The position numbers and the translations under genes were made by a program. Source: an uncultured Microbulbifer sp. (lineage in GTDB: Bacteria; Pseudomonadota; Gammaproteobacteria; Pseudomonadales; Cellvibrionaceae). From it: a stretch of DNA of 64,000 nt. The notes below the pieces were generated by a model. It searched no databases, was not told the origin of the DNA, and saw only the letters and a list, made by a program, of their open reading frames with translations. Each line of letters starts with the position of its first letter. Within the stretch, counting starts at the first letter, position 1. The stretch lies in contig NZ_CANNGQ010000005.1 of the NCBI RefSeq assembly GCF_947504145.1, positions 248,001 through 312,000 of the forward strand. The letters run 5' to 3'. Of this stretch, positions 39,323-47,031 are shown one piece after another.

Positions 39323-40380
39323 GACACGATAACCGCGGGCCCGTCTTTCTGATTCCCTCTGGCGACCAGTTCGCCGATAGCGTGCAGGGTTAAACCTTCC
39401 TCATTGGCGGCGGCAAGGAATTCGTTTTCTCCTTCGGGGGCGACCGCGACAAGTAACCCGCCACTGGTTTGCGGATCGGCGAGAAGCTGTTTCTGGCGCT
39501 CAGATTCCACCTGTACCCGGTGGCCGTAACTATCAAAGTTGCGGCCAGTGCCACCGGGGATACAGCCTTGCTCCAAGTAGGATTCGATACCAGCGATACG
39601 CGGCACCACCTCAAAACAGAGTCTTGCGGTGAGCCCGCTGCCATCGGCCATTTCGACAAGGTGGCCAAGCAGGCCGAAGCCCGTGACGTCGGTCATGGCT
39701 TTGACTGCGGAAAGGCGGGAAAAACGAGTGCCAGGTTTGTTCAGTGTGCACATCAGGTCTCTGGCGATCCCGACATCGTTGGCATGGAGCTTACCCTGTT
39801 TTTCTGCGGTGGTAAGCACACCTATACCCAGCGGTTTGGTGAGATACAGCTTGCAGCCCTCGGTGGCGGTGTCATTTCGTTTCATGTACTGCCGCTCTAC
39901 CACCCCGGTCACCGCCAGCCCGAAAATGGGTTCCGGGGCGTCGATAGAGTGTCCCCCGGCGAGGGGAATGCCAGCGTCACTACAGGCGGTACGTCCACCG
40001 CGAATGACTTCTCGCGCCACCTCCGGGGCCAATAGATTGACTGGCCAGCCCAGTATTGCAATGGCCATCAGTGGGTCGGCGCCCATGGCGTAGATATCAC
40101 TGATGGCGTTGGTGGCGGCAATCCGGCCGAAGTCAAAGGGGTCGTCGACGATCGGCATGAAAAAGTCGGTGGTGGAAACCACACCGCGTGATTCGTCCAG
40201 TGCATATACCGCGGCATCGTCCCGGGTGCTATTGCCTACCCAGAGTTTCGGGTCTGCCAGTGGGCTACCGCTGTCGGTGAGGATTTGGTCCAGTACCGCG
40301 GGGGAGATCTTGCAGCCGCAGCCAGCTCCATGACTGTATTGGGTGAGGCGGACGGGATCAGTAGGGGAGGAAGTCTTCAT
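39319..40380 (-). CDS. selD: Selenide, water dikinase (selenophosphate synthase)
   Basis: 353 residues. The active-site loop [10 protein letters not shown] gives Cys21 and Lys24, so this is the Cys form and not a selenoprotein. The ATP-binding and metal motifs follow ([59 protein letters not shown] near the end). It makes selenophosphate from selenide and ATP. The gene is the first of a two-gene operon with selU and is divergent from the catalase gene. Confidence 0.97.
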   Translation of the reverse strand: MKTSSPTDPVRLTQYSHGAGCGCKISPAVLDQILTDSGSPLADPKLWVGNSTRDDAAVYALDESRGVVSTTDFFMPIVDDPFDFGRIAATNAISDIYAMGADPLMAIAILGWPVNLLAPEVAREVIRGGRTACSDAGIPLAGGHSIDAPEPIFGLAVTGVVERQYMKRNDTATEGCKLYLTKPLGIGVLTTAEKQGKLHANDVGIARDLMCTLNKPGTRFSRLSAVKAMTDVTGFGLLGHLVEMADGSGLTARLCFEVVPRIAGIESYLEQGCIPGGTGRNFDSYGHRVQVESERQKQLLADPQTSGGLLVAVAPEGENEFLAAANEEGLTLHAIGELVARGNQKDGPAVIVS

Positions 40381-40534
40381 GGAGGCTCCGGGCGTGAGAT
40401 GCGTGAATTTTACCAGTCACTGGCGCGTGGATACATTCATCGTGGGCATTTGTGCACTATGGTTTTTCCTGTTTCAACCCAAATCAGGCCCGGACCTCCG
40501 GGCGGTGGATCCGACATAAACAGAGGAGAGTTCG

Positions 40535-41980
40535 GTGAAAAAGGACGACTCGCAACGCACCACGACTGATGCCGGTATCCCGGTCGCCAGTGATGAATTT
40601 TCTCTTACCGTGGGCCCGGATGGCCCCATCATCCTGCAAGATCACTATCTGATTGAGCAGATGGCCAATTTTAACCGTGAGCATATTCCCGAGCGGCAGC
40701 CCCACGCCAAAGGTTCAGGCGCTTTCGGGCACTTCAGTGTTACCAAGGATGTGAGCGCTTACACTAAGGCCGCGGTCTTCCAGCCCGGCACCAAAACCGA
40801 CACCCTGATCCGTTTTTCCACAGTAGCGGGCGAGAAGGGCAGCCCGGACACCTGGCGGGATCCTCGGGGCTTTGCCCTCAAATTCTACACATCGGAAGGC
40901 AATTACGATCTGGTGGGTAATAACACGCCGGTGTTTTTTATTCGCGACCCGATGAAATTCCAGCACTTTATCCGCTCCCAGAAGCGCCGCGCGGATTCCG
41001 GCTTGCGCGATCACGATATGCAGTGGGATTTCTGGACGCTGTCGCCAGAGTCTGCGCACCAGGTGACCTGGCTGATGGGCGATCGCGGAATCCCCAAAAC
41101 CTATCGCCATATGAATGGTTATTCCAGCCACACCTATATGTGGGTGAATGCCAAGGGCGAGCGTTTCTGGGTGAAATATCACTTCAAATCGGATCAGGGT
41201 GTGGAGAGTCTGACCCAGGACGAGGCGGATCGTATTGCCGGGCAGGACTCCGATGCGCACCGGCGGGATCTTTTCGATTCGATAGCCAAAGGTGATCACC
41301 CCAGCTGGACTCTGAATGTTCAGATCATGCCCTACGAAGACGCAGAAAATTACCGCTTTAATCCGTTTGACCTCACCAAGGTATGGCCGCACGGGGACTA
41401 CCCACTGCACGAAGTAGGCAAGCTGGTGCTGGATCGCAACCCTACCGATTTTCACACCGAGATCGAGCAGGCCGCATTCGAGCCGAACAACCTGGTGCCG
41501 GGTATTGGCCTCAGCCCGGACAAGATGCTGCAGGGGCGGGTGTTTTCCTATGCCGATGCCCACCGCGCGCGCATGGGTGTGAACTACAAGCAGATTCCGG
41601 TAAACCGCCCCAAGTGCCCGGTGCACAGCTACAGCAAGGACGGTGCCCTGCGCGTGGATAATGTAACGGATCCCGTATACGCCCCCAATTCCAAGGGCGG
41701 CCCCAGTGCCAACCACACCTATGCGGAAAAATGGGAAGCCAGCGGTGAATTTATGCACGCCGCCTATACCCCGCACAAGGAAGACGATGACTTTGTCCAG
41801 GCGGGCACCCTGGTGCGCGAGGTCATGGACGAAGGCGCGCGGGAGCGTTTGGTGTCCAACGTGGTGGGGCACCTGTCCGCCGGCGTTTCCGACGAAATCC
41901 TGAAGCGCGCCTTCGAATACTGGCGCAATGTGGATAAGGACATTGGCGATCGGATTGAAAAGGGTGTCAAAGGCACTTGA
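40535..41980 (+). CDS. katA: Monofunctional haem catalase, small-subunit clade
   Basis: 481 residues from a GTG start with AGAGGAGAG before it. The catalytic His lies in [12 protein letters not shown] near residue 57; the distal Asn region [14 protein letters not shown] and the haem-ligand Tyr motif ([14 protein letters not shown]) near residue 340 are clear. It removes H2O2 in the cytoplasm. The gene is divergent from selD and followed by a terminator. The exact kat letter is a guess; the family is certain. Confidence 0.95.
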   Translation: MKKDDSQRTTTDAGIPVASDEFSLTVGPDGPIILQDHYLIEQMANFNREHIPERQPHAKGSGAFGHFSVTKDVSAYTKAAVFQPGTKTDTLIRFSTVAGEKGSPDTWRDPRGFALKFYTSEGNYDLVGNNTPVFFIRDPMKFQHFIRSQKRRADSGLRDHDMQWDFWTLSPESAHQVTWLMGDRGIPKTYRHMNGYSSHTYMWVNAKGERFWVKYHFKSDQGVESLTQDEADRIAGQDSDAHRRDLFDSIAKGDHPSWTLNVQIMPYEDAENYRFNPFDLTKVWPHGDYPLHEVGKLVLDRNPTDFHTEIEQAAFEPNNLVPGIGLSPDKMLQGRVFSYADAHRARMGVNYKQIPVNRPKCPVHSYSKDGALRVDNVTDPVYAPNSKGGPSANHTYAEKWEASGEFMHAAYTPHKEDDDFVQAGTLVREVMDEGARERLVSNVVGHLSAGVSDEILKRAFEYWRNVDKDIGDRIEKGVKGT

Positions 41981-41993
41981 TCACATATCCACA

Positions 41994-42020
41994 GGGCCCG
42001 CAGTACGGGCCCTTTTGTTT
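41994..42020 (+). terminator. Terminator after the catalase gene
   Basis: GGGCCC / GGGCCC stem with loop GCAGTAC and TTTTGTTTT tail. Confidence 0.78.
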
Positions 42021-42177
42021 TAGCGCGTTAAGCCGGTGGATGCACCATTTCGACGCAGCGCTTTAACGCATCAGTGCGCACTTCACCGATTCCTGTCGCT
42101 GCCCCCCTTGCGCCCTCAAGGGCAATCTATTTGAATAACGGACACGTATAAAAATAACGCCGGTACGCCGGTGTCCG

Positions 42178-44280
42178 ATGGATTGTAAGGTGGGGTGCCT
42201 TTTGTCGCTTTCGTTTCTGAGACGCGCTGTTTTCCAGACTTGTTTTCGGGTGCTGCTGATCGCTTTGGGCTTCAGCGGGTTATCTGTTGCCCAGGAGACC
42301 GCCAGCGGTGATCACGTCAAGGTGCGCTGGCTGGCACCGGATACCTTCGGCTCCGGTGAAGAAACCATTGGCTTTTATTTCGAGGTGGACCCGGGTTGGC
42401 ACGTGTACTGGCGCAATGCCGGGGACTCGGGCGCCGCGCCGCGGTTTGACTTTGCCGGTGCCAGCGGCACGCTGGACGAGATCCAGTGGCCATTCCCCGT
42501 GCGCCTGCCCATCGAACACCTTACCAATCTCGGCTATGAGGGCGATGTTGCCTACCTGTTTGACGTGACGCCTGAAGCAGAGCGCATGGAGCTGGTGGTC
42601 AACCTCGAGTGGCTGGTGTGCAAAGTGGACTGTATCCCTGGCTACGGCAATATGACCCTGTCACGCCCGGTGGCAGATGCCGCACAGTGGCCGCCTGGAG
42701 ACAGAGCGCTGCGAGATCGGTTTGCTGCGCAGGTGCCCGAATCTGCCGATGCCGGAAACTTCCCGTGGACCGTCAACAATGTGTCCGCCGCCGCGGAAGG
42801 GGATGCACTACAGCTGGTACTGGAGGCGGGCGACGGCGCGGGCGACCGGCCCGCCCCGGACGTATTTCCCCTGGATGGCGGCTTGCTTACCGCCCAGATG
42901 CCCCAGGTCGAGCAGTCGGGAAACACCATCCGCTACATCTTCCAGCGGGTGCCCGGTGCGCCGGTAACGCCGACAACCGGATTTGTCGTCAGTGATGGCG
43001 AGCGTGCATGGCAAGTGGATGATCTGGAAATCCAGGCCACTGCGGCCACTGGGCCGGTATCTTCTTCTGTGCCTGCCGGGGACACACAGCCCCTGTGGCT
43101 GCTGGTGCTTGCGGCCATTGCCGGTGGTGCCATTCTGAACCTGATGCCCTGTGTATTCCCGGTGTTGTCGATCAAGCTGTTCGGCCTGATGGGCCCGGAA
43201 GCCGAGGCATCCGGGCGCCTGAAAGAAGGATTGCGTTACGCCGCTGGTGTGCTGGTGACCTTTGCCGCGTTGGGTGCTCTTTTACTTGTCCTGCGGGCCG
43301 GTGGTGCGGCCATTGGCTGGGGTTTCCAGCTGCAGTCGGCGCCGGTGGTGCTGGGGCTGATACTGTTGTTCTGGGTGATGGCGCTGTCGTTCAGCGGCCT
43401 GTATGAATTCGGTCACCACCTGATGAATCTGGCGGGCAACAGCCGCGGCGGTGCCTTTGTCACCGGAGTGCTGGCGGTGTTCGTCGCCGCGCCCTGTACT
43501 GGTCCCTTTATGGGCGCCGCGCTCGGCGCCGCCACGCTGCTGCCGGCCTACGGCGCCATGGCCATTTTCCTCGGGCTCGGGGTGGGGCTGGCGCTGCCAT
43601 TTGTATTGCTGTGCGCCTTTCCCGCATTGCTCAACCGCCTGCCGGCACCGGGGCCCTGGATGGAGACCCTGCGGCAGTTTCTCGCGTTTCCGCTGTATGC
43701 CACAGTGATCTGGTTGATGTGGGTGCTGGGCCGTCTGGTGGGCGAGAGCGGCTGGCTGATCAGCGCCATGTTGATGCTGGCAGTGGTTTTCGCCTTCTGG
43801 CTGGGGCGCCACCAGTTCCGCGGCAGCCGCTGGATCGCCTGGGGGTTGATATTGGCCGCACTGGTGATGAGTTTTGGTGCCGCCAACACCCTGCAACAGA
43901 ATGGCAGTGGAGCACAGAGCGCCAAAGCTACACAGGAAACCGGCTGGAAGCCCTACGATCGCAATGCCATCCGCGAAGCATTGGCGCGCAAGCAGGCCGT
44001 GTTTATCGACTACACCGCCGCGTGGTGCATCACCTGCCAGGTGAACAAAAAGTTGGTGCTGGAGTCGGAAGAAGTCGAGGCGCTGTTCCAGGAAAATGCG
44101 GTCTATCTGGTACGTGCAGACTGGACCGATCAGGACCCGGAAATTACCCGGGCACTGGGCGAGCTGGGAAGAAACTCGGTGCCGGTTTACGCCTGGTATG
44201 CACCGGGAGAAAGCGAGCCAGTATTGCTGCCGCAGATTTTGAAAGCGGACATGATCGAAGACCTGTTCAACAAAAAGTGA
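42178..44280 (+). CDS. DsbD/ScsB-like thiol:disulfide interchange reductase
   Basis: The frame gives 700 residues, with a signal peptide, an N-terminal periplasmic DsbC-like (DsbD alpha-type) domain with Cys pair VCKVDCIPG at about 149-156, a polytopic membrane domain with Pro-Cys motifs NLMPCVFP and VAAPCTGPF, and a C-terminal thioredoxin domain with WCITCQVNK. It should carry electrons from cytosolic thioredoxin to periplasmic partners. The start is uncertain: a TTG at 42202, preceded by AAGGTGGGG, gives a cleaner signal peptide than the ATG at 42178. The next gene, 38 bp downstream, encodes a periplasmic thioredoxin-fold protein and is a likely partner. Confidence 0.92.
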   Translation: MDCKVGCLLSLSFLRRAVFQTCFRVLLIALGFSGLSVAQETASGDHVKVRWLAPDTFGSGEETIGFYFEVDPGWHVYWRNAGDSGAAPRFDFAGASGTLDEIQWPFPVRLPIEHLTNLGYEGDVAYLFDVTPEAERMELVVNLEWLVCKVDCIPGYGNMTLSRPVADAAQWPPGDRALRDRFAAQVPESADAGNFPWTVNNVSAAAEGDALQLVLEAGDGAGDRPAPDVFPLDGGLLTAQMPQVEQSGNTIRYIFQRVPGAPVTPTTGFVVSDGERAWQVDDLEIQATAATGPVSSSVPAGDTQPLWLLVLAAIAGGAILNLMPCVFPVLSIKLFGLMGPEAEASGRLKEGLRYAAGVLVTFAALGALLLVLRAGGAAIGWGFQLQSAPVVLGLILLFWVMALSFSGLYEFGHHLMNLAGNSRGGAFVTGVLAVFVAAPCTGPFMGAALGAATLLPAYGAMAIFLGLGVGLALPFVLLCAFPALLNRLPAPGPWMETLRQFLAFPLYATVIWLMWVLGRLVGESGWLISAMLMLAVVFAFWLGRHQFRGSRWIAWGLILAALVMSFGAANTLQQNGSGAQSAKATQETGWKPYDRNAIREALARKQAVFIDYTAAWCITCQVNKKLVLESEEVEALFQENAVYLVRADWTDQDPEITRALGELGRNSVPVYAWYAPGESEPVLLPQILKADMIEDLFNKK

Positions 44281-44318
44281 GTTTTTTCACCCAATTTCAA
44301 CCAAGAGGATACGTCATC

Positions 44319-44951
44319 GTGAATACACAACGTGTAAGTGGTAAACGGTCTTTTCGTCAGTTTATAAGCAGTGTCGCGCTGTTTGCGCTGCCGACATTGG
44401 CAATGGCTGTCGCGGTTCCCGGTGAACAGGCACCGGCCTTCAGTGAAGTGGATGCAAAAGGTGAGACGCGCAGCCTGGAGGACTACAAAGGGCAGTGGCT
44501 GGTGCTGGAGTGGTTCAACAAGGACTGCCCCTACGTGAAGAAACATTACGGCAGTGGCAACATGCAGGCACTGCAGAAGAAATACACTGATCAGGACATC
44601 AACTGGCTGACGGTCATCTCTTCCGCCAAAGGCAAACAGGGCTACCTGGAACCGGCGCAGGCACTGGAAGTCGCCGAGAGCCACAAACTGGCTGCCAGCA
44701 CTCCTTTCCTGCTGGATTCCGATGGCAGCATGGGCCGCGCCTACGGTGCCAAAACTACACCGCACATGTTCATCATCAACCCGGAAGGGCAGGTGGTTTA
44801 CGCCGGAGCGATCGACGACAACGACTCCGCCAATCCGGCGGTGATTCCGAAGTCCAGCAATTATGTGGCCGCTGCGTTTGATGCGGCACTGAACGGAGAG
44901 GCGGTTGCCGTTGCTTCTTCCCGCGCTTATGGCTGCAGTGTGAAGTACTGA
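44319..44951 (+). CDS. Periplasmic thioredoxin-fold (redoxin/peroxiredoxin-like) protein
   Basis: 210 residues from a GTG start (AGAGGA upstream), chosen because the signal peptide (FISSVALFALPTLAMA) follows it. The redoxin domain runs from PGEQAPAFSEVDAKGE through the single active-site region WFNKDCPYVKKHYG and the cis-Pro segment AKTTPHMFIINPEG. CPYV-K has one Cys rather than CxxC, so it resembles peroxiredoxin-like members. It is probably reduced by the DsbD-like protein encoded just before it. A bidirectional terminator follows. Confidence 0.88.
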   Translation: MNTQRVSGKRSFRQFISSVALFALPTLAMAVAVPGEQAPAFSEVDAKGETRSLEDYKGQWLVLEWFNKDCPYVKKHYGSGNMQALQKKYTDQDINWLTVISSAKGKQGYLEPAQALEVAESHKLAASTPFLLDSDGSMGRAYGAKTTPHMFIINPEGQVVYAGAIDDNDSANPAVIPKSSNYVAAAFDAALNGEAVAVASSRAYGCSVKY

Positions 44952-44985
44952 TTCAGTAATTTTTAAAAATGTTTTAACGGAAATG

Positions 44986-45023
44986 AAAAAAGGCACTCAG
45001 GGATTTCCCTGAGTGCCTTTTTC
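44986..45023. terminator. Bidirectional terminator between convergent genes
   Basis: AAAAAGGCACTCAGGGA / TCCCTGAGTGCCTTTTT with a 2-nt loop; it serves the thioredoxin-fold gene and the leftward cellulase. Confidence 0.9.
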
Positions 45024-45045
45024 GTAGGTGCATGTTTAGACGTGA

Positions 45046-46938
45046 TCAGTTGGCCGTACAGGTGGGCGCTACATAGCTACCGGTGTGTGTACCCTGCAGC
45101 CCAAAGCTGGCGCTCGCGCCCGGTTGCAGATTGCCGTTCCACGCCAGGTTGCTCACGGTCACTTGTTGGCCATCGCTGGATGCGGTAAAGGTACCGCCCC
45201 AACCGCTGTCGAAGCTGTTGCCGGCACTGAAATTCAGTGCAACTTCCCACCCGCTCACCGCACTCTCACCATTGTTGGTGACGGTGATGGTATTGATCAC
45301 AAAGCCGTCCGCCCAGGTGTCGGCGTCGCCCGGTGCACAGTCGATTTCCGATTCCGGTTCTGGATCGGGGATGACTTCATCGACCACACGGATGCTGACA
45401 GAGTCGGTGGCCGGGAGCTCGATACTGTCGCTGTCCAGTGCCACCAGTTGGAGCTGATAACTACCGGTTTCTGCGGGTGCGGTGATGGTGGTTGGGCTGC
45501 TGTCTGTGCTGGCAATCAGGCCGCCATCGATATAGATATTGGCGCCGCTGCTTTTGCGCTGATTGAAGGCAACGGTGATGCTTTCCTCCGGCAGGTATTC
45601 GCTGCCTGTAGATGGAGTAACGATGTCCAGAACCGGACTGTCGGTGCCGTAGAACTCGCTTACGGTAATGCCGGTGGCGCTGCTGCCGAGAGGCACCTGG
45701 TGATCGAGGCCGACAAACTTGCCGTCGGTGTCCTGCCACAGTGCCGGTTTCAGCAGTGCGTATTTCTCTTCATCCCAGGTTTTCCAGTCGTAGCCCCACA
45801 GGCCGCCGGTGTCCCCGGAATTGGGGTTCAGGCACCAGAAGGTGTGGTGCAGCTTGTGCTCCACAATCAGGTCGCGAGCGTAGGTCATCCACTTTTCGTT
45901 CTGGCCGCCATCCATATGGCCGCCCCATTCACCGAACAGCAGCGGGGAAATGCCCTCTTCATACAGGTAGAACCAGTTGTCCCGCCAGGCATCCTCGATC
46001 AGGGACTCGTACGTGAAGTCTGGCTCGAACCAGGGCTGCAGGTAAACAGACGGGCCATAAATATGCGGGGAATACACCAGCTGATCCTGATTGGCGCCGA
46101 GATCAATTGGGTGGTCGACCACGCCGCGCAGGTTGCCGCCCCACCAGTAGTTGTGGAAGTCTTTACTGGAATCACTGTTCCAGGTTACGCCGTCTTTTGG
46201 GTAAGACTCGATCCCCTCACACAGCACCAGCACTTCGGGGTTGATGGCAAGAATGCGTTTGGACGCGGTTTCGCAGGCGTATTTCCAGTTGCTCTCATCG
46301 GTGGAGCTGTCCCATTTGGCAAACGGAGAATCCGCCCAGGGTTTACCGTGCGGTTCGTTCTCGATATCGAAGGCAATTACGGTATCGTCGTTTTTGTAGC
46401 GGTCGGCCATCCACTCCCAGGTTTCATAAAAAATTTCTGAAGTGAGTTCGTCGTTGTACCACATGGGGGCGAAGTGGCCGGAGTTGTCGGCTTTGGCACT
46501 GTGCACGTCCACCATGATTTTCACACCGTACTTTTTCGCCAGCGAGACGGTGGTGTCGAAAATTTCCAGCGAGGTCTGCCCGGCAATTTCCGGGTTGGCA
46601 AAGTCGTTGATACTGGGCACGGCGGCCATACCGCTCTGCCATTCGTAAATCAGTTCGGTTGAAATCGGGACGCGCAGAATATTGATACCGCGGCTGGCGA
46701 CATCCGCTATGGCTTCTTCCAGATTGATCGCCCACAGGCCGTGAAATACCCGCTCGCTGGTATTGAAACCAAACCAGTTGGCGCCGGTGAGCCACACGGG
46801 GTCGCCCTGTTGGTTGACGATCTGGTTGCCTTCTACGTGCAGCCAGTCGTCATCGGGGAGTGCATCGGCAGATGATAATGGCGATGAAATTGATGCGGCT
46901 AGTGCGCAGGAAAGCGAGAGTGCAGACAGGCTTTTCAT
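45046..46938 (-). CDS. Secreted GH5 endoglucanase with C-terminal CBM2
   Basis: The 630-residue protein has a signal peptide (1-26) and a GH5 barrel (about 30-400) with acid/base Glu195 in DIENEPHG and nucleophile Glu337 in LLFGEWGG. A Big-type Ig-like linker domain (about 430-520) and a CBM2 module (about 530-630; Cys at both ends, W-x2-GF, GWEVALNF, W-G-G) follow. It cuts internal cellulose beta-1,4 links outside the cell. GAGGAAA precedes the ATG. Its CBM2 end closely resembles that of the adjacent GH9 enzyme (NLQPGASAS.G.QG.H.G), a sign of module sharing. Confidence 0.95.
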   Translation of the reverse strand: MKSLSALSLSCALAASISSPLSSADALPDDDWLHVEGNQIVNQQGDPVWLTGANWFGFNTSERVFHGLWAINLEEAIADVASRGINILRVPISTELIYEWQSGMAAVPSINDFANPEIAGQTSLEIFDTTVSLAKKYGVKIMVDVHSAKADNSGHFAPMWYNDELTSEIFYETWEWMADRYKNDDTVIAFDIENEPHGKPWADSPFAKWDSSTDESNWKYACETASKRILAINPEVLVLCEGIESYPKDGVTWNSDSSKDFHNYWWGGNLRGVVDHPIDLGANQDQLVYSPHIYGPSVYLQPWFEPDFTYESLIEDAWRDNWFYLYEEGISPLLFGEWGGHMDGGQNEKWMTYARDLIVEHKLHHTFWCLNPNSGDTGGLWGYDWKTWDEEKYALLKPALWQDTDGKFVGLDHQVPLGSSATGITVSEFYGTDSPVLDIVTPSTGSEYLPEESITVAFNQRKSSGANIYIDGGLIASTDSSPTTITAPAETGSYQLQLVALDSDSIELPATDSVSIRVVDEVIPDPEPESEIDCAPGDADTWADGFVINTITVTNNGESAVSGWEVALNFSAGNSFDSGWGGTFTASSDGQQVTVSNLAWNGNLQPGASASFGLQGTHTGSYVAPTCTAN

Positions 46939-46976
46939 GATTTCCTCGGAATTTTTTTAATTTTGGAATCGTAAAA

Positions 46977-47009
46977 ACACCCGGCAGATTGGTATCGTCT
47001 GCCGGGTGT
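46977..47009. terminator. Hairpin between the GH9 and GH5 genes
   Basis: ACACCCGGCAGA / TCTGCCGGGTGT, 12-bp perfect stem, loop of 9 nt, just beyond the GH9 stop. T-tract is weak, but position fits a terminator. Confidence 0.65.
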
Positions 47010-47031
47010 GCTTTCGGGTAGGGCTTAAGGG

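Noticed and set aside
43611..44318. N-terminal extension of the thioredoxin-fold gene back into the DsbD-like gene
   Set aside because: The frame is open by chance. A GTG with a ribosome-binding site and a signal peptide at 44319 gives the real start.
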